A stretch of 33,341 bases of DNA from Candidatus Bathyarchaeota archaeon (GTDB lineage: Archaea; Thermoproteota; Bathyarchaeia; 40CM-2-53-6). Location: the NCBI GenBank assembly GCA_005888755.1, contig VBBQ01000039.1, positions 1 through 33,341 of the forward strand, read 5' to 3'. The position numbers and the translations under genes were made by a program. Shown in pieces: positions 8,816 through 16,340 of the stretch (positions are counted from its first letter, which is position 1; the number at the start of each line of letters is the position of its first letter). The notes under the pieces are model-generated. The model had not been told where the DNA came from. It did no database searches and worked only from the letters and a program-made list of their open reading frames with translations.

Positions 8816-9700
8816 CAATTTCTCGCCAGAATCTCTGATGATCCACAATCTCCCACGCTTCTTGAAAATCCGTCGCCACTCAGCCCCAGCCTTTGAGGGA
8901 CCGAACCTGCGTAAGAGTTCTAGCGCAATCAACATTTTCCGCTGTTTCCTGCGAATCGCGAAGCCAATACGGTCAGCAAATAATTCCTGGTCACTACGCC
9001 GCCCGATCTTCAGATAATAGCAGGGGACTTTACTCCACATGCTTCGATGCTTCTTTCCTTCCAGCAACCGCGAATCGATCCCGAACCTTGACTTCATCAG
9101 GCGACTGATCCATTTCAGCAATCGAACATCTGTGTTTACTATGACAATGTAGAAACCGAATGATGAATTCCTAGAACACCCTGCGGAAATTGCCGGAGAA
9201 CCCTCAGCATCAGCAAACCCCTGGACAAATTCGGATGGAAACCGATCCACCGTTTTCCGAATGGCAGCGGTATATGACAGGTATTCATACAGAATGCGAC
9301 TCCAAACTCTAACTAGATAGAACCCATGAGAATCCTTCCTAACTATCTTCGGCTTCCCCAAGACAGAGCCAAAGCAGGAACAGACTTTTTCCGCAAAATC
9401 CAGGTCCTTGACTCTCAACCTAAGAAGATAGTGATACGAGGTTGTCCGTATCAGATCCCCATCGCCAAGCATAGCGCCCGCAAGATAGCTTAGCGACGGC
9501 GAAGGAGTGAGGGTCGGGATGACAAAACTCCCTAATGGCGAATTCTTACCTGTGATCCAATTGTAAACTGTCGAACTAGGGAGGTCTAGCAGCTTGGCAA
9601 TCGTCTCGCAAGAAACCCGGCGATCGTGTCTCAGCCGGAGGACCCTGGCATACACCCTAACGCGAGCGTCGAGGGAGAGATCCTGCAATCTTCTTGGCAT
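8786..9700 (-). CDS. Free-standing LAGLIDADG homing endonuclease
   Basis: 304 residues. An N-terminal helix-turn-helix (about 11-52, with SCETIAKLLDLPSSTVYNWI) is followed by a two-motif LAGLIDADG domain: YLAGAMLGDGD at about 72-82 (catalytic acid in GDG) and FVQGFADAEG at about 158-167 (DAEG form, as in active monomeric enzymes). The region near 255-290 is basic. Such enzymes make site-specific double-strand breaks and spread introns or themselves. The frame runs into the neighbouring tRNA-Thr(GGU): its last residues, WSPGRDLNS, are the antisense of the tRNA acceptor and T arm, and the stop lies in the T stem/variable-loop border. The true protein may once have ended earlier. It sits beside, not inside, the tRNA introns. 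Both acidic motifs are intact, so activity is possible. Confidence 0.88.
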   Translation of the reverse strand: MPRRLQDLSLDARVRVYARVLRLRHDRRVSCETIAKLLDLPSSTVYNWITGKNSPLGSFVIPTLTPSPSLSYLAGAMLGDGDLIRTTSYHYLLRLRVKDLDFAEKVCSCFGSVLGKPKIVRKDSHGFYLVRVWSRILYEYLSYTAAIRKTVDRFPSEFVQGFADAEGSPAISAGCSRNSSFGFYIVIVNTDVRLLKWISRLMKSRFGIDSRLLEGKKHRSMWSKVPCYYLKIGRRSDQELFADRIGFAIRRKQRKMLIALELLRRFGPSKAGAEWRRIFKKRGRLWIIRDSGEKLWSPGRDLNS

Positions 9701-9888
9701 CGCTTACCGGTCGACCAGTCCTCCGTCGACCATGAAACGGCATAATACCCCCAGAGCAAAACGAAACTACCCGGTCAAAGATAGGCGTTGTTTTGTGCTG
9801 ACTTGCTCGGAAGTGCTACAAACGTTGGAGTTCAATCCGAACTAGAGGCCGAAGAAACGCTGTCCGGGGGGCCCCACCGATAAAGCGG

Positions 9889-10170
9889 CTAGGCGGCGCT
9901 AGCGCCCTGCTTCATCTGGGCGACACGGTCCCGCCATGCAGGCAGCTCAGCCATCTGCTTTAGAGCGTTCTTCTCAGCTTGCTCACGATTCATCCACCGC
10001 GTATCCATCGCCGTCTTCACCAGACCCTCGAACTTCTTCTCAAACGGCAAAAGCTTCCCGTTCATATCAGTGCAATGGATACAGTAAGGATTATTCGGGT
10101 TCTGAGCGCCGTGCTGCTCGTTCGTCTCCATGGGCATTCCGCAACTTTCACAGCGCGAAGCGAGAGACAT
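9889..10170 (-). CDS. Small zinc-ribbon protein (Zn_ribbon_2-like)
   Basis: 93 residues. An N-terminal zinc ribbon is formed by CESCGMPM (about 7-14) and CIHC (about 30-33), followed by a helical region (KKFEGLVKTAMDTRWMNREQAEKNALKQM, given here as description of about residues 45-73) and a conserved-looking LPAWRDR end. The pattern CxxCGMPM...YCxxC fits the 'putative zinc ribbon' family found in many bacteria and archaea, often with an unknown role. No membrane segment is seen. It is monocistronic and divergent from the coiled-coil protein at 10313. Confidence 0.8.
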   Translation of the reverse strand: MSLASRCESCGMPMETNEQHGAQNPNNPYCIHCTDMNGKLLPFEKKFEGLVKTAMDTRWMNREQAEKNALKQMAELPAWRDRVAQMKQGASAA

Positions 10171-10265
10171 GGATCCAACACGAACGAGAGACGGAACAAG
10201 AACTAATAACCTAACTGGACATTACGCGAGAAGGCGCGAGTAACAAATAATCCCGCACTTCTAAA

Positions 10266-10275
10266 CCTATAATAG
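10266..10275 (+). promoter_or_regulatory. TATA-like box upstream of the coiled-coil protein/rpiA operon
   Basis: CCTATAATAG lies about 40-45 nt before the ATG at 10313, compatible with a start site near 10295 and a short leader. Confidence 0.4.
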
Positions 10276-10312
10276 TCTATAACCCAGCCCATCGAAGAAT
10301 ATCGCTAGAGGA

Positions 10313-10999
10313 ATGCTTCTATTGCGGGGAAAGGGCTCCGGAGCCCCGTTCCGACTTCTCACACAACTAATCCTATTCGGAAGAAAGAAACCCACAGAAG
10401 AACCAGCACCGGGCCCTCCAACAAACATGACGAAACTAGAACCCTTTCCGATTCCTGACACCATACGGAAAACAGTAACCGAATCGGATATCGCGAAAGC
10501 GCGAGACAAACTCCGAGTCGCCAACCTCGAGAGAGACATCATAGGCGACGCCCTCACCAAGATCTACGAGGCAGAAGCAAAAGGCACCATCAACGAGCCT
10601 GAAAAAAACAAGATGATACAACCCTACAAGAACGACCTCAAACGAGTAGACTCCGAGATAGACACTTACAAGAAGACAGTTGACCTCTACGAGCTAGAAG
10701 CAGCTAAAGAGGACCTGTTCAAGAGATTCCAGGAGACATTCCTCGACATACAAGCCCGGATAGAAAAGATACGACCATCCCTCAACCTAACAGGCTCAAT
10801 CGAGACCAAACCCGCCGAGCCGAAACCAGCCGCGCCAGCTAAGACCGAACCAACGGAACCCGCAGAGGAAGACGTTCCTCCGAAAGAAAAGCCTCCAAGA
10901 GAAAAGGCGAGAAACAAGGCTGAAGAAAAGATCGAGACCATCAGAGAAGAAGTCCTCAAAGCCATGGAACGATTGGAGCAGATAGAGACGGAAGGGTAA
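10313..10999 (+). CDS. Charged coiled-coil protein of unknown function
   Basis: 228 residues. After a short N-terminal stretch the chain is almost entirely helical and highly charged: about residues 55-155 form a long heptad-like coiled coil, about 160-200 is a Pro/Ala/Lys/Glu-rich linker, and about 200-226 is a final helix (ending MERLEQIETEG). No catalytic motif or membrane helix is seen. An internal ATG at 10427 (MTKLEPFPIP) could be the real start; the upstream TATA-like box at 10266 is compatible with the first ATG. The stop is only 10 nt before rpiA, so the two are probably cotranscribed. I do not recognise the family. Confidence 0.7.
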   Translation: MLLLRGKGSGAPFRLLTQLILFGRKKPTEEPAPGPPTNMTKLEPFPIPDTIRKTVTESDIAKARDKLRVANLERDIIGDALTKIYEAEAKGTINEPEKNKMIQPYKNDLKRVDSEIDTYKKTVDLYELEAAKEDLFKRFQETFLDIQARIEKIRPSLNLTGSIETKPAEPKPAAPAKTEPTEPAEEDVPPKEKPPREKARNKAEEKIETIREEVLKAMERLEQIETEG

Positions 11000-11009
11000 G
11001 CGGGCAAGA

Positions 11010-11711
11010 ATGAGCTGGGTAGAAAAGGCGAGGCTCAGCGCAGCAGCGCAGGCCATACGCGAACTGAGAGACCGCACCACCGTCGGCCTCGGCAGCGGAA
11101 CCACCGTCCTCAAAGCCCTCGACCTAGCCGCTGAGAGAATCAAGAAAGAACATCTCAACATCCACTGGGTCCCGACAAGCTACCAGATGGAGATCGCAGC
11201 AAGAAGACTCGGCCTGAAAACAACCACGCTATCCGAGAACACCGAACTCGACCTAGCCATAGACGGCGCCGACCAAGTCCAGTGGAGATCACTCGACCTC
11301 GTCAAGGGCGGCGGCGCAGCTCTCCTTAGAGAGAAGATAGTAGACTCGACAACCAAGAAGCTCATCATCATTATCGACGAAAGGAAACTTGCCAAGACAC
11401 TCGGCGGAGAACAACCAATCCCTGTAGAGATTACACCGTTCGCCTACCACGCCACCCTAGCAAAGATCAGCAAAATATCCGAGAAAGCCACGTTGCGCGA
11501 AGCACCAAGCGGCAAGGTAGGACCGGTAATAACTGACAATGGCAACCTGATCATAGACGCATATTACCGGAACCTCCGACGGCCTGATATCATCAATGAA
11601 AAACTCAGGAAGATCCCTGGAGTAGTGGAAACTGGGCTCTTCCTAGAGATGTGCGATGTCGCGTATGTTGGCCGGAAGGATGGTAAAGTGGATATTCTAA
11701 GACGAAGCTAG
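11010..11711 (+). CDS. rpiA: Ribose-5-phosphate isomerase A
   Basis: 233 residues, the normal length for RpiA. It interconverts ribose 5-phosphate and ribulose 5-phosphate in the cytoplasm, supplying ribose for nucleotides. Family motifs are clear: the phosphate-binding GLGSGTTV at about 27-34, DLAIDGADQV at about 81-90 (D85 and D88 correspond to the catalytic-site aspartates), and KGGGAALLREKI at about 99-110 (K99 and the catalytic base E108). VPVEITPFA-type sequence follows near 140. The ATG at 11010 sits 10 nt after the preceding stop and gives a normal N-terminus, so translation is likely coupled to the coiled-coil gene. Phosphoglycerate kinase lies 0.8 kb downstream but is separated by a minus-strand gene and a tRNA. 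Confidence 0.95.
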   Translation: MSWVEKARLSAAAQAIRELRDRTTVGLGSGTTVLKALDLAAERIKKEHLNIHWVPTSYQMEIAARRLGLKTTTLSENTELDLAIDGADQVQWRSLDLVKGGGAALLREKIVDSTTKKLIIIIDERKLAKTLGGEQPIPVEITPFAYHATLAKISKISEKATLREAPSGKVGPVITDNGNLIIDAYYRNLRRPDIINEKLRKIPGVVETGLFLEMCDVAYVGRKDGKVDILRRS

Positions 11712-11753
11712 AAAGCTCCCGATCCAGATCCGCATTCAAGTTTGCGAATCCCA

Positions 11754-12095
11754 TCATTCCTCCCGAGCGTACTGCTCCTCTCTCGCGTCTTCTTCCTCCT
11801 TCCCTGCGTCATAGTCAATCTTCTCCTCCTCATCCTCCGCGTACTCCCGGGGACCCCCAGTCTCCCGAATCCTGAACTTGTTCCACTCCTTTCCGCAGTC
11901 CCCGCACTTGTACGCAAATCTATAGGTAACAAACGCCTCCGGATTGTCGGCGACCCTTTCTCCGGTTTCGATGCTAATTCCCATCTTGAAAAAAGCGTCC
12001 TTCTCCTTAAGCGCCTCCGTCGTGTCAATCTCTTCCTTCGACAACAGCTCGCCTGCAAGGAACTTGTGGCAGAAGGGGCACTCTTCCAAAGCCAA
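11754..12095 (-). CDS. Small zinc-ribbon protein with acidic tail
   Basis: 113 residues. CPFC at about residues 6-9 and CGDCGKEW at about 64-71 give the four cysteines of a zinc ribbon split by a long insert; the tail from about residue 88 on is almost all Glu, Asp, Lys and Arg. No signal or membrane segment. The fold suggests a nucleic-acid or protein-binding accessory factor, but no family is recognised. It is convergent with rpiA. Confidence 0.65.
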   Translation of the reverse strand: MALEECPFCHKFLAGELLSKEEIDTTEALKEKDAFFKMGISIETGERVADNPEAFVTYRFAYKCGDCGKEWNKFRIRETGGPREYAEDEEEKIDYDAGKEEEDAREEQYAREE

Positions 12096-12270
12096 CGATG
12101 ATCCAGAACCCGTTCACGACTCAGACAAATTAGTCTTCCCCCCAGGGAGACAAGTGATACAACGCCCTATTGTTTGGAACCAAGAAGAAACCGGCAGGTG
12201 AGAACTCACGGCTGTTAGTGAAGAAAAAGCACGTTTTTTCGGTGCTCGAGCCCCGCCGAATAATGAGAAG

Positions 12271-12397
12271 TGCCGGGGGCGGGAGTCTCGGACATCGCTG
12301 TTTTCGAACCCGCGACTTCCGGATCTCTCACGTTGAAGATATGAGTCCGGCGCTGTGGTTCCCCTTTCGGGGTCTGACCAGGCTGAGCCACCCCGGC
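12271..12397 (-). tRNA. tRNA(CAU), probably elongator Met, with three introns
   Basis: Read on the minus strand from 12397: acceptor GCCGGGG pairs with CCCCGGC at 12278-12272, discriminator A at 12271, no encoded CCA. The anticodon stem CCGGA (12350-12346)/TCCGG (12323-12319) holds CAT at 12343-12341. The T stem is GCGGG (12313-12309)/CCCGC (12283-12279). Three insertions interrupt it. Inferred intron 1 is 12373-12355 (19 nt, position 22/23), containing a CCCC-GAAA-GGGG hairpin. Inferred intron 2 is 12339-12325 (15 nt, 37/38), with central helix CTCA/TGAG. Inferred intron 3 is 12302-12285 (18 nt, T loop 59/60), with central helix TTCG/CGAG and an ACA-GCGA-TGT hairpin. Removal gives a standard 75-nt tRNA with loop TTCGAAT. 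Intron 1's central helix has one C-A mismatch. CAU could also be a tRNA-Ile2 with a modified C34; the sequence alone does not settle this. Confidence 0.9.
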
Positions 12398-12420
12398 AAA
12401 ATAGCCGCCGAACTTCCGCG

Positions 12421-12430
12421 GCTAAAAGCA
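12421..12430 (-). promoter_or_regulatory. TATA-like box of the tRNA(CAU) gene
   Basis: On the minus strand this reads TGCTTTTAGC, 24-33 nt before the tRNA 5' end at 12397, the expected place for an archaeal TATA element. It lies back-to-back with the likely promoter of the kinase gene (12445-12450). Confidence 0.45.
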
Positions 12431-12444
12431 TTCCTGACAAATCA

Positions 12445-12450
12445 TTAAAC
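12445..12450 (+). promoter_or_regulatory. TATA-like box of the phosphoglycerate kinase gene
   Basis: TTAAAC within CATTAAACAAGA. The same TTAAACAAGA string lies before the serine hydroxymethyltransferase gene (17189-17198), which supports it as a promoter element. It would give a leader of roughly 20 nt before the CTG at 12494. Confidence 0.45.
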
Positions 12451-12493
12451 AAGACCCCAAAACCGGCCTTGACGTCGGCAAGAGGATCCTCAC

Positions 12494-13732
12494 CTGAAAA
12501 AATACGATTTCCTAACCCTCGACGATATAGAAACGAGAGATAAGAGGGTCTTTCTCAGAGTCGACATCAACGTCCCATTAGATCCTTCGACACACCAGAT
12601 ACTCGATGACACCCGCATCAAAGCCATCTCCAAGACCCTCTCCGAACTAGACGAGGCACGGGTCACTCTTGGCTCCCACCAAAGCCGACCCGGAAAAGAC
12701 GACTTCACCTCGCTCGAACCTCATGCAAACCTCCTCGCTCAATACTGCTCCCAACAAATCAAGTTCGTGGAAGATGTCATAGGCCCCCATGCGATACAGA
12801 AAATCACCAAGGTCCAGCCGGGCGAGATTCTAGTTCTCGACAATCTGAGATTCTGCGCAGAAGAAAATATCGATGACAAACGCGAAAAACTCGTCAAGAC
12901 GCACTTCGTCCGACGGCTCGCACCTCTCTTCGACTTTTACATCGACGATGCCTTTGCAACGGCCCACCGGTCACAACCCTCCATTGCAGGCCTACCAGAA
13001 TTGTTGCCGAGTGCAGCGGGCCGTCTGATGGAGAAGGAGCTAGACGCGGTTTCAACTCTACTCGAAGAGCCAAAGAGACCATGCATCTACTCTCTCGGCG
13101 GATCAAAGGTCGAAGACAAGATCCCAGTCATCGAAAACATATTCTCGCGGGGGAAAGCAGACAAGGTCATCCTCGGGGGAGTGCCGGCGAAACTGTTCCT
13201 TCAAGCCCGAGAAATGAAGACAAAGATCAATGAAGAAGAAATACGCGACTTCAAACAATACCTAGACCGGGCAAGGAATCTGACGCGGAAGTACGGAGAT
13301 CATATAGAAGTCCCTTTGGACTTAGCGTACGAGGACGAGCAGGGTAGGAGAGTCGACCAGCCCGTCAGCTCACCCGATATTGAAGAAGAGGCTCTTGACA
13401 TCGGCGCTAAGACACTGGAGAAATATTCCAAGATCGTAAGAGGAGCAGCCACAGTAGTTGCTAACGGTCCTCTAGGAGTTTTTGAGAGAAACGGGTTCGA
13501 TAAGGGAACAAAGGAACTACTCGTGTCAATGGCCGAGAGCAACGGCTACACGGTCATAGGAGGAGGACACCTTGTTGGCCTAGCGTCAATCCAAGGCATA
13601 GAAGAAAGGTTCAGCCACGTCAGCACAGCAGGTGGAGCAATGCTCTCACTCTTGTCCGGTCAGAGCCTTCCTGGAGTGGACGCCCTTGTCCGAGCAGCAA
13701 CGAGAATGCGAATTGCGAATCCGATATCCTAG
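12494..13732 (+). CDS. pgk: Phosphoglycerate kinase, apparent CTG start
   Basis: 412 residues if started at CTG 12494, the normal archaeal length. It transfers phosphate between 1,3-bisphosphoglycerate and ADP in glycolysis/gluconeogenesis. The N-terminal domain has VFLRVDINVPL at about 19-29 (R22, D24, N26 bind 3-phosphoglycerate) and the SHQSRPGK form of the SHxxRP motif. The C-terminal nucleotide domain has YSLGGSKVEDKI, ANGPLGVFE and GGGHL. The frame has a TGA at 12470 and no ATG, GTG or TTG before the conserved N-terminus; the first ATG (12767) would remove most of the substrate-binding domain. CTG with GAGG 8-11 nt upstream is the only reasonable start codon visible. A sequencing error upstream is the alternative. 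Confidence 0.92.
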   Translation: MKKYDFLTLDDIETRDKRVFLRVDINVPLDPSTHQILDDTRIKAISKTLSELDEARVTLGSHQSRPGKDDFTSLEPHANLLAQYCSQQIKFVEDVIGPHAIQKITKVQPGEILVLDNLRFCAEENIDDKREKLVKTHFVRRLAPLFDFYIDDAFATAHRSQPSIAGLPELLPSAAGRLMEKELDAVSTLLEEPKRPCIYSLGGSKVEDKIPVIENIFSRGKADKVILGGVPAKLFLQAREMKTKINEEEIRDFKQYLDRARNLTRKYGDHIEVPLDLAYEDEQGRRVDQPVSSPDIEEEALDIGAKTLEKYSKIVRGAATVVANGPLGVFERNGFDKGTKELLVSMAESNGYTVIGGGHLVGLASIQGIEERFSHVSTAGGAMLSLLSGQSLPGVDALVRAATRMRIANPIS

Positions 13733-13752
13733 ACTGTGAGTATGCCGAGAGA

Positions 13753-13762
13753 TTTTATCTTA
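13753..13762 (+). promoter_or_regulatory. TATA-like box of tRNA-Thr(UGU)
   Basis: TTTTATCTTA, 28-37 nt before the tRNA start at 13790, in the short gap after the kinase gene. Confidence 0.5.
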
Positions 13763-13789
13763 GACGGGTCTTCGAGACAATCCATGCTC

Positions 13790-13875
13790 GCCCCGGTAGC
13801 TCAGTGGTAGAGCGACGGCTTTGTAAAAGCCAAAAAAGCCGTAGGTCATGGGTTCAACCCCCATCCGGGGCTCCA
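13790..13875 (+). tRNA. tRNA-Thr(UGU) with one canonical intron
   Basis: Acceptor GCCCCGG (13790-13796) pairs with 13865-13871; discriminator T at 13872; CCA encoded at 13873-13875. D stem GCTC/GAGC is uninterrupted (13799-13802, 13810-13813). Anticodon stem ACGGC (13815-13819)/GCCGT (13838-13842) encloses anticodon TGT at 13822-13824. The inferred intron is 13826-13836 (11 nt, position 37/38): TTTG (13820-13823) pairs with CAAA (13831-13834) and leaves two 3-nt bulges, a minimal BHB-like structure with only a 4-nt loop. The mature length is 75 nt with CCA. The stop codon of the convergent MFS gene begins at the very next base. Confidence 0.95.
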
Positions 13876-15327
13876 CTATGCCTTACGAGGAAGAGATTCT
13901 TCTGGTTCTGTTCGTGGTCCGCGGAGAAACGAGAATATTGCCGATCCGAGGATTAGAACCGATAGGACGATTAGAGAGTGCTGGAGTCCGTTGAGGAAGC
14001 TTCCCAGATCACTGCTGGCTAGCTGAGTGACTCCTCCCAGATTCACATTTCCCAAGCTCACCAGTTTGCCATAAGGGACGTCCGCGGTCATCAAGGCGAG
14101 GACAAGTGGAATACTGGCGACGATGCTCGTGTTTATTATCGTGGCTCGGACGCCTGACGAGATTCCTCTCTTTGCACTTGGAACCGACCCCATCACCGAG
14201 CTCGCGTTAGGGCTACGAAATAATCCAATACCAAAACCCACAACAGCTAGCCACAGCGCAATTACAGGATAGGGCGTATTTAGATCGAGTCCGGAGAGGA
14301 AGAAGAATCCCGCAGAAGCGATGAGCAAGCCCATAGTGCTCAGTCCTCTAGCACCCCACTTGTCGGACAGCCACCCGCTAACAGGACCAACGAGAATCAG
14401 AGTTACGTCCAGAGGGATGAGAAATATTCCTGCGTGGAGAGGGTCGTACCCTCTTACTAATTGGAAGTAGAGCGTCATGACAAACGCCAAGGCTGCAAAG
14501 GCTAGTCCGCTCAGGAGGTTCGCTATGTTGCCCGCCGTGAACAACCGAATCTTGAACAGGGATAGGTCCAACGCTGGATACCGGGACTTTCGCTCTATCA
14601 CGATGAAAATCGCAAAGCAAAAGATGCTCGCAACGACCACGGCTTGGTTCGTGAAATCTGTTAGGCTGCCGAGTGTTAGTCCCAGGAGTAAAAGCGTGAT
14701 GGCGAAGGAGAACGTGATGGCTCCGGGGGCATCGAACTTCTCTCCCATTGCCGGGTGAGAGATCTCTTTCAGCCGCTTACGCGACCAATAAGTTCCAAAG
14801 ATGCCCACGGGAACGTTCACCAGAAAGATCGAGCGCCAGGTAAAGAGCTGGATGAGGACACCGCTGAGTGTGTATCCTGTTATCGTCCCGGCGTTAATCG
14901 CGACCTGGTTCATCCCGATCCCCTTGCCAAGATCCTTGCCCGAAAAAGCATCCGTGACGATAGCAACACTGTTGACGAACAATAGAGCGGCTCCAATACC
15001 CTGAACCAATCTGAAAGCTAGAAGCGCCTCAGCCGTAGGGGAAAGACCGGAGAGAAGTGAGCCTATTGTGAAGACTGCGAACCCCATGTTGTAGAGCCGG
15101 ACTCGCCCATGCATGTCAGCCCAGCGTCCAATCCCAACAAGCAGCACCGTGATCATGAGACGGTATATCGTGATAATCCAGACTCCAACGACAAGGTTGG
15201 TCTTCAGATCGGACACGACCTGTGGAAGCCCAACTACAACAATGCTGGAGTCAAGGGTCGCCATGAAAATCCCGACGGTGGTGACCGTCAGGACAACCCA
15301 CTTGTACTCCAAGAGAAACCGACACAC
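13876..15327 (-). CDS. MFS multidrug efflux transporter, DHA2 (EmrB/QacA) type
   Basis: 483 residues, with a pattern of about 14 membrane helices as in the drug:H+ antiporter-2 family. The first helix has the family-typical FMATLDSSIVVVGLP (about 21-35). Loop 2-3 has the MFS motif A relative IGRWADMHGRVRLY (about 66-79), and helix 5 has the antiporter motif C-like stretch NAGTITGYTLSGVLIQ (about 147-162). A second motif A-like loop, SGWLSDKWGARGL, lies in the C-terminal half. It likely exports toxic hydrophobic compounds using the proton gradient. The start is a GTG at 15327, with a TATA-like box 35-45 nt upstream. The stop codon abuts the tRNA at 13875. Confidence 0.9.
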   Translation of the reverse strand: MCRFLLEYKWVVLTVTTVGIFMATLDSSIVVVGLPQVVSDLKTNLVVGVWIITIYRLMITVLLVGIGRWADMHGRVRLYNMGFAVFTIGSLLSGLSPTAEALLAFRLVQGIGAALLFVNSVAIVTDAFSGKDLGKGIGMNQVAINAGTITGYTLSGVLIQLFTWRSIFLVNVPVGIFGTYWSRKRLKEISHPAMGEKFDAPGAITFSFAITLLLLGLTLGSLTDFTNQAVVVASIFCFAIFIVIERKSRYPALDLSLFKIRLFTAGNIANLLSGLAFAALAFVMTLYFQLVRGYDPLHAGIFLIPLDVTLILVGPVSGWLSDKWGARGLSTMGLLIASAGFFFLSGLDLNTPYPVIALWLAVVGFGIGLFRSPNASSVMGSVPSAKRGISSGVRATIINTSIVASIPLVLALMTADVPYGKLVSLGNVNLGGVTQLASSDLGSFLNGLQHSLIVLSVLILGSAIFSFLRGPRTEPEESLPRKA

Positions 15328-15359
15328 GACACGCAGTATTTTTCTGGAAGACTGGAAAA

Positions 15360-15374
15360 ACCATGATATAAACT
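15360..15374 (-). promoter_or_regulatory. TATA-like box of the MFS gene
   Basis: On the minus strand this reads AGTTTATATCATGG, about 35-45 nt before the GTG start at 15327, suggesting a short 5' leader. Confidence 0.45.
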
Positions 15375-15517
15375 CCGGCCGACTGATCCTGAAGACAGGG
15401 TGCCTCTCTAGCCAGAGATAGGGATAGGTTTCTCACAGGCAAGATTTGCGCGTCCCCTTGGACAAATCAAAGGACGAGACAGTCAAGAATGCTGATAGCC
15501 ATCTGAAACGTGGTCAG

Positions 15518-15541
15518 GATTCGCCCATTATCAGCCCTGAT
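15518..15541 (+). repeat. Dispersed intergenic motif A, copy 3 (reference copy)
   Basis: Reads as core TCGCCCATTATCAG plus CCCTGAT; ATCAG and CTGAT form a 5-bp inverted repeat around CC. Other copies are at 8221, 8345, and on the minus strand at 22165 and 22294. Confidence 0.55.
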
Positions 15542-15701
15542 CTTGAAAATGGGAGGGGGGCTCCCTACACTTCCCTAGAATCGTTCGGGGACACGCCGAC
15601 AACACCCCTAAACTTGCCCTGCCCATCCACGCCGGAATCATGCCCAGAATAGCCTGTTTCGCCCACAATCACAACCAGACACCGAATCATTCCTAGGGGG
15701 A

Positions 15702-15732
15702 GGGGGGTATTGCACAGAGCATCTCACGACGC
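15702..15732 (-). repeat. Dispersed repeat B, copy 1
   Basis: On the minus strand these 31 nt match 22350-22380 of the plus strand at 29 of 31 positions; only two single-base differences are seen. Both copies end in a run of six or more C and both contain a frame encoding RREMLCAIPP, which is probably incidental. Confidence 0.75.
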
Positions 15733-15931
15733 AAGAGCCTCCTCTCCGGAGCCTGCCAGGCACAATGTTTCCATCTTTGTAAGAAGAACCACGTCAAGAA
15801 AAACAAACCAACAAGAACTCGCCGGCATCTTTGTTCAACGAAACAGAGTGAACACGCTAGGAGCCTGGCACGATACCATTTCCAATCCTCCGGTCTTGGA
15901 CAAGGCGAAAGCATTTCTTTAACATGCAAGC

Positions 15932-16321
15932 GTGGAAGCGAATGATTCCCGCTTGAGTAGGCCCCAAACCCGGCTCGTAGACGAGCTGTTCGCCCTAGAC
16001 TCCCGAATACGCTACGTTGCCCTCCTAGATAGAAACAGCAAACTCCTCGAGTCCAGGATGCGGTCAAACGTGATGAGCCTGACCCCTGAAACCTACGACC
16101 GGAAGTTCATGGCTAGCGTTCCCCCAATGATCCTTGACACGCTGTCCCAGCTCGAAAACCAATGCGGACCACTCACACACATCTCAATACAATACCAGAA
16201 AGTCGACCTAGTCATCTTCCCACACAACAACCAGATCGTCGCCATCAGCCTCGAACCAGGCCCTCTCGAACCAATTCTACGAAAGCTCAGAGACAGCCTC
16301 AACATACACATACACCTCTAA
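15932..16321 (+). CDS. DUF6659-like conserved archaeal protein
   Basis: 129 residues with no signal or membrane helix. The pattern (LDSRIRYVALLDRNSKLLES, then a Met/Ser-rich turn, LTHISIQYQKVDLVIFPHNN, IVAISLEP and a final amphipathic helix) resembles a roadblock/profilin-like sensory fold and matches my memory of the thaumarchaeal DUF6659 family; the exact family is not proven here. The start is a GTG at 15932; no ATG is available in frame nearby. It lies 20 nt upstream of the DtxR-like regulator on the same strand, so the two may form an operon. Function is unknown. Confidence 0.7.
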   Translation: MEANDSRLSRPQTRLVDELFALDSRIRYVALLDRNSKLLESRMRSNVMSLTPETYDRKFMASVPPMILDTLSQLENQCGPLTHISIQYQKVDLVIFPHNNQIVAISLEPGPLEPILRKLRDSLNIHIHL

Positions 16322-16340
16322 CTGACCTGAAACCAGCCAG

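Larger units (their letters stand above)
15328..15931. other. Intergenic region with two kinds of dispersed repeat
   Basis: About 600 nt with no convincing gene. It contains the MFS promoter, motif A copy 3 (15518-15541), a G-rich run (15549-15556), motif B copy 1 (15702-15732) preceded by further G runs (15694-15700), and a TATA-like TTCTTTAAC about 15-25 nt before the GTG at 15932. Confidence 0.55.

Noticed and set aside
12114-12452. Long frames on both strands over the tRNA(CAU) region
   Set aside because: They are shadows of the structured tRNA gene and its flanks; the tRNA pairing explains the sequence.
15693-16067. Minus-strand frame containing RREMLCAIPP, also seen at 22.35 kb
   Set aside because: The shared peptide comes from the 31-nt DNA repeat; the rest of the two frames is unrelated, so the DNA and not a protein is conserved.
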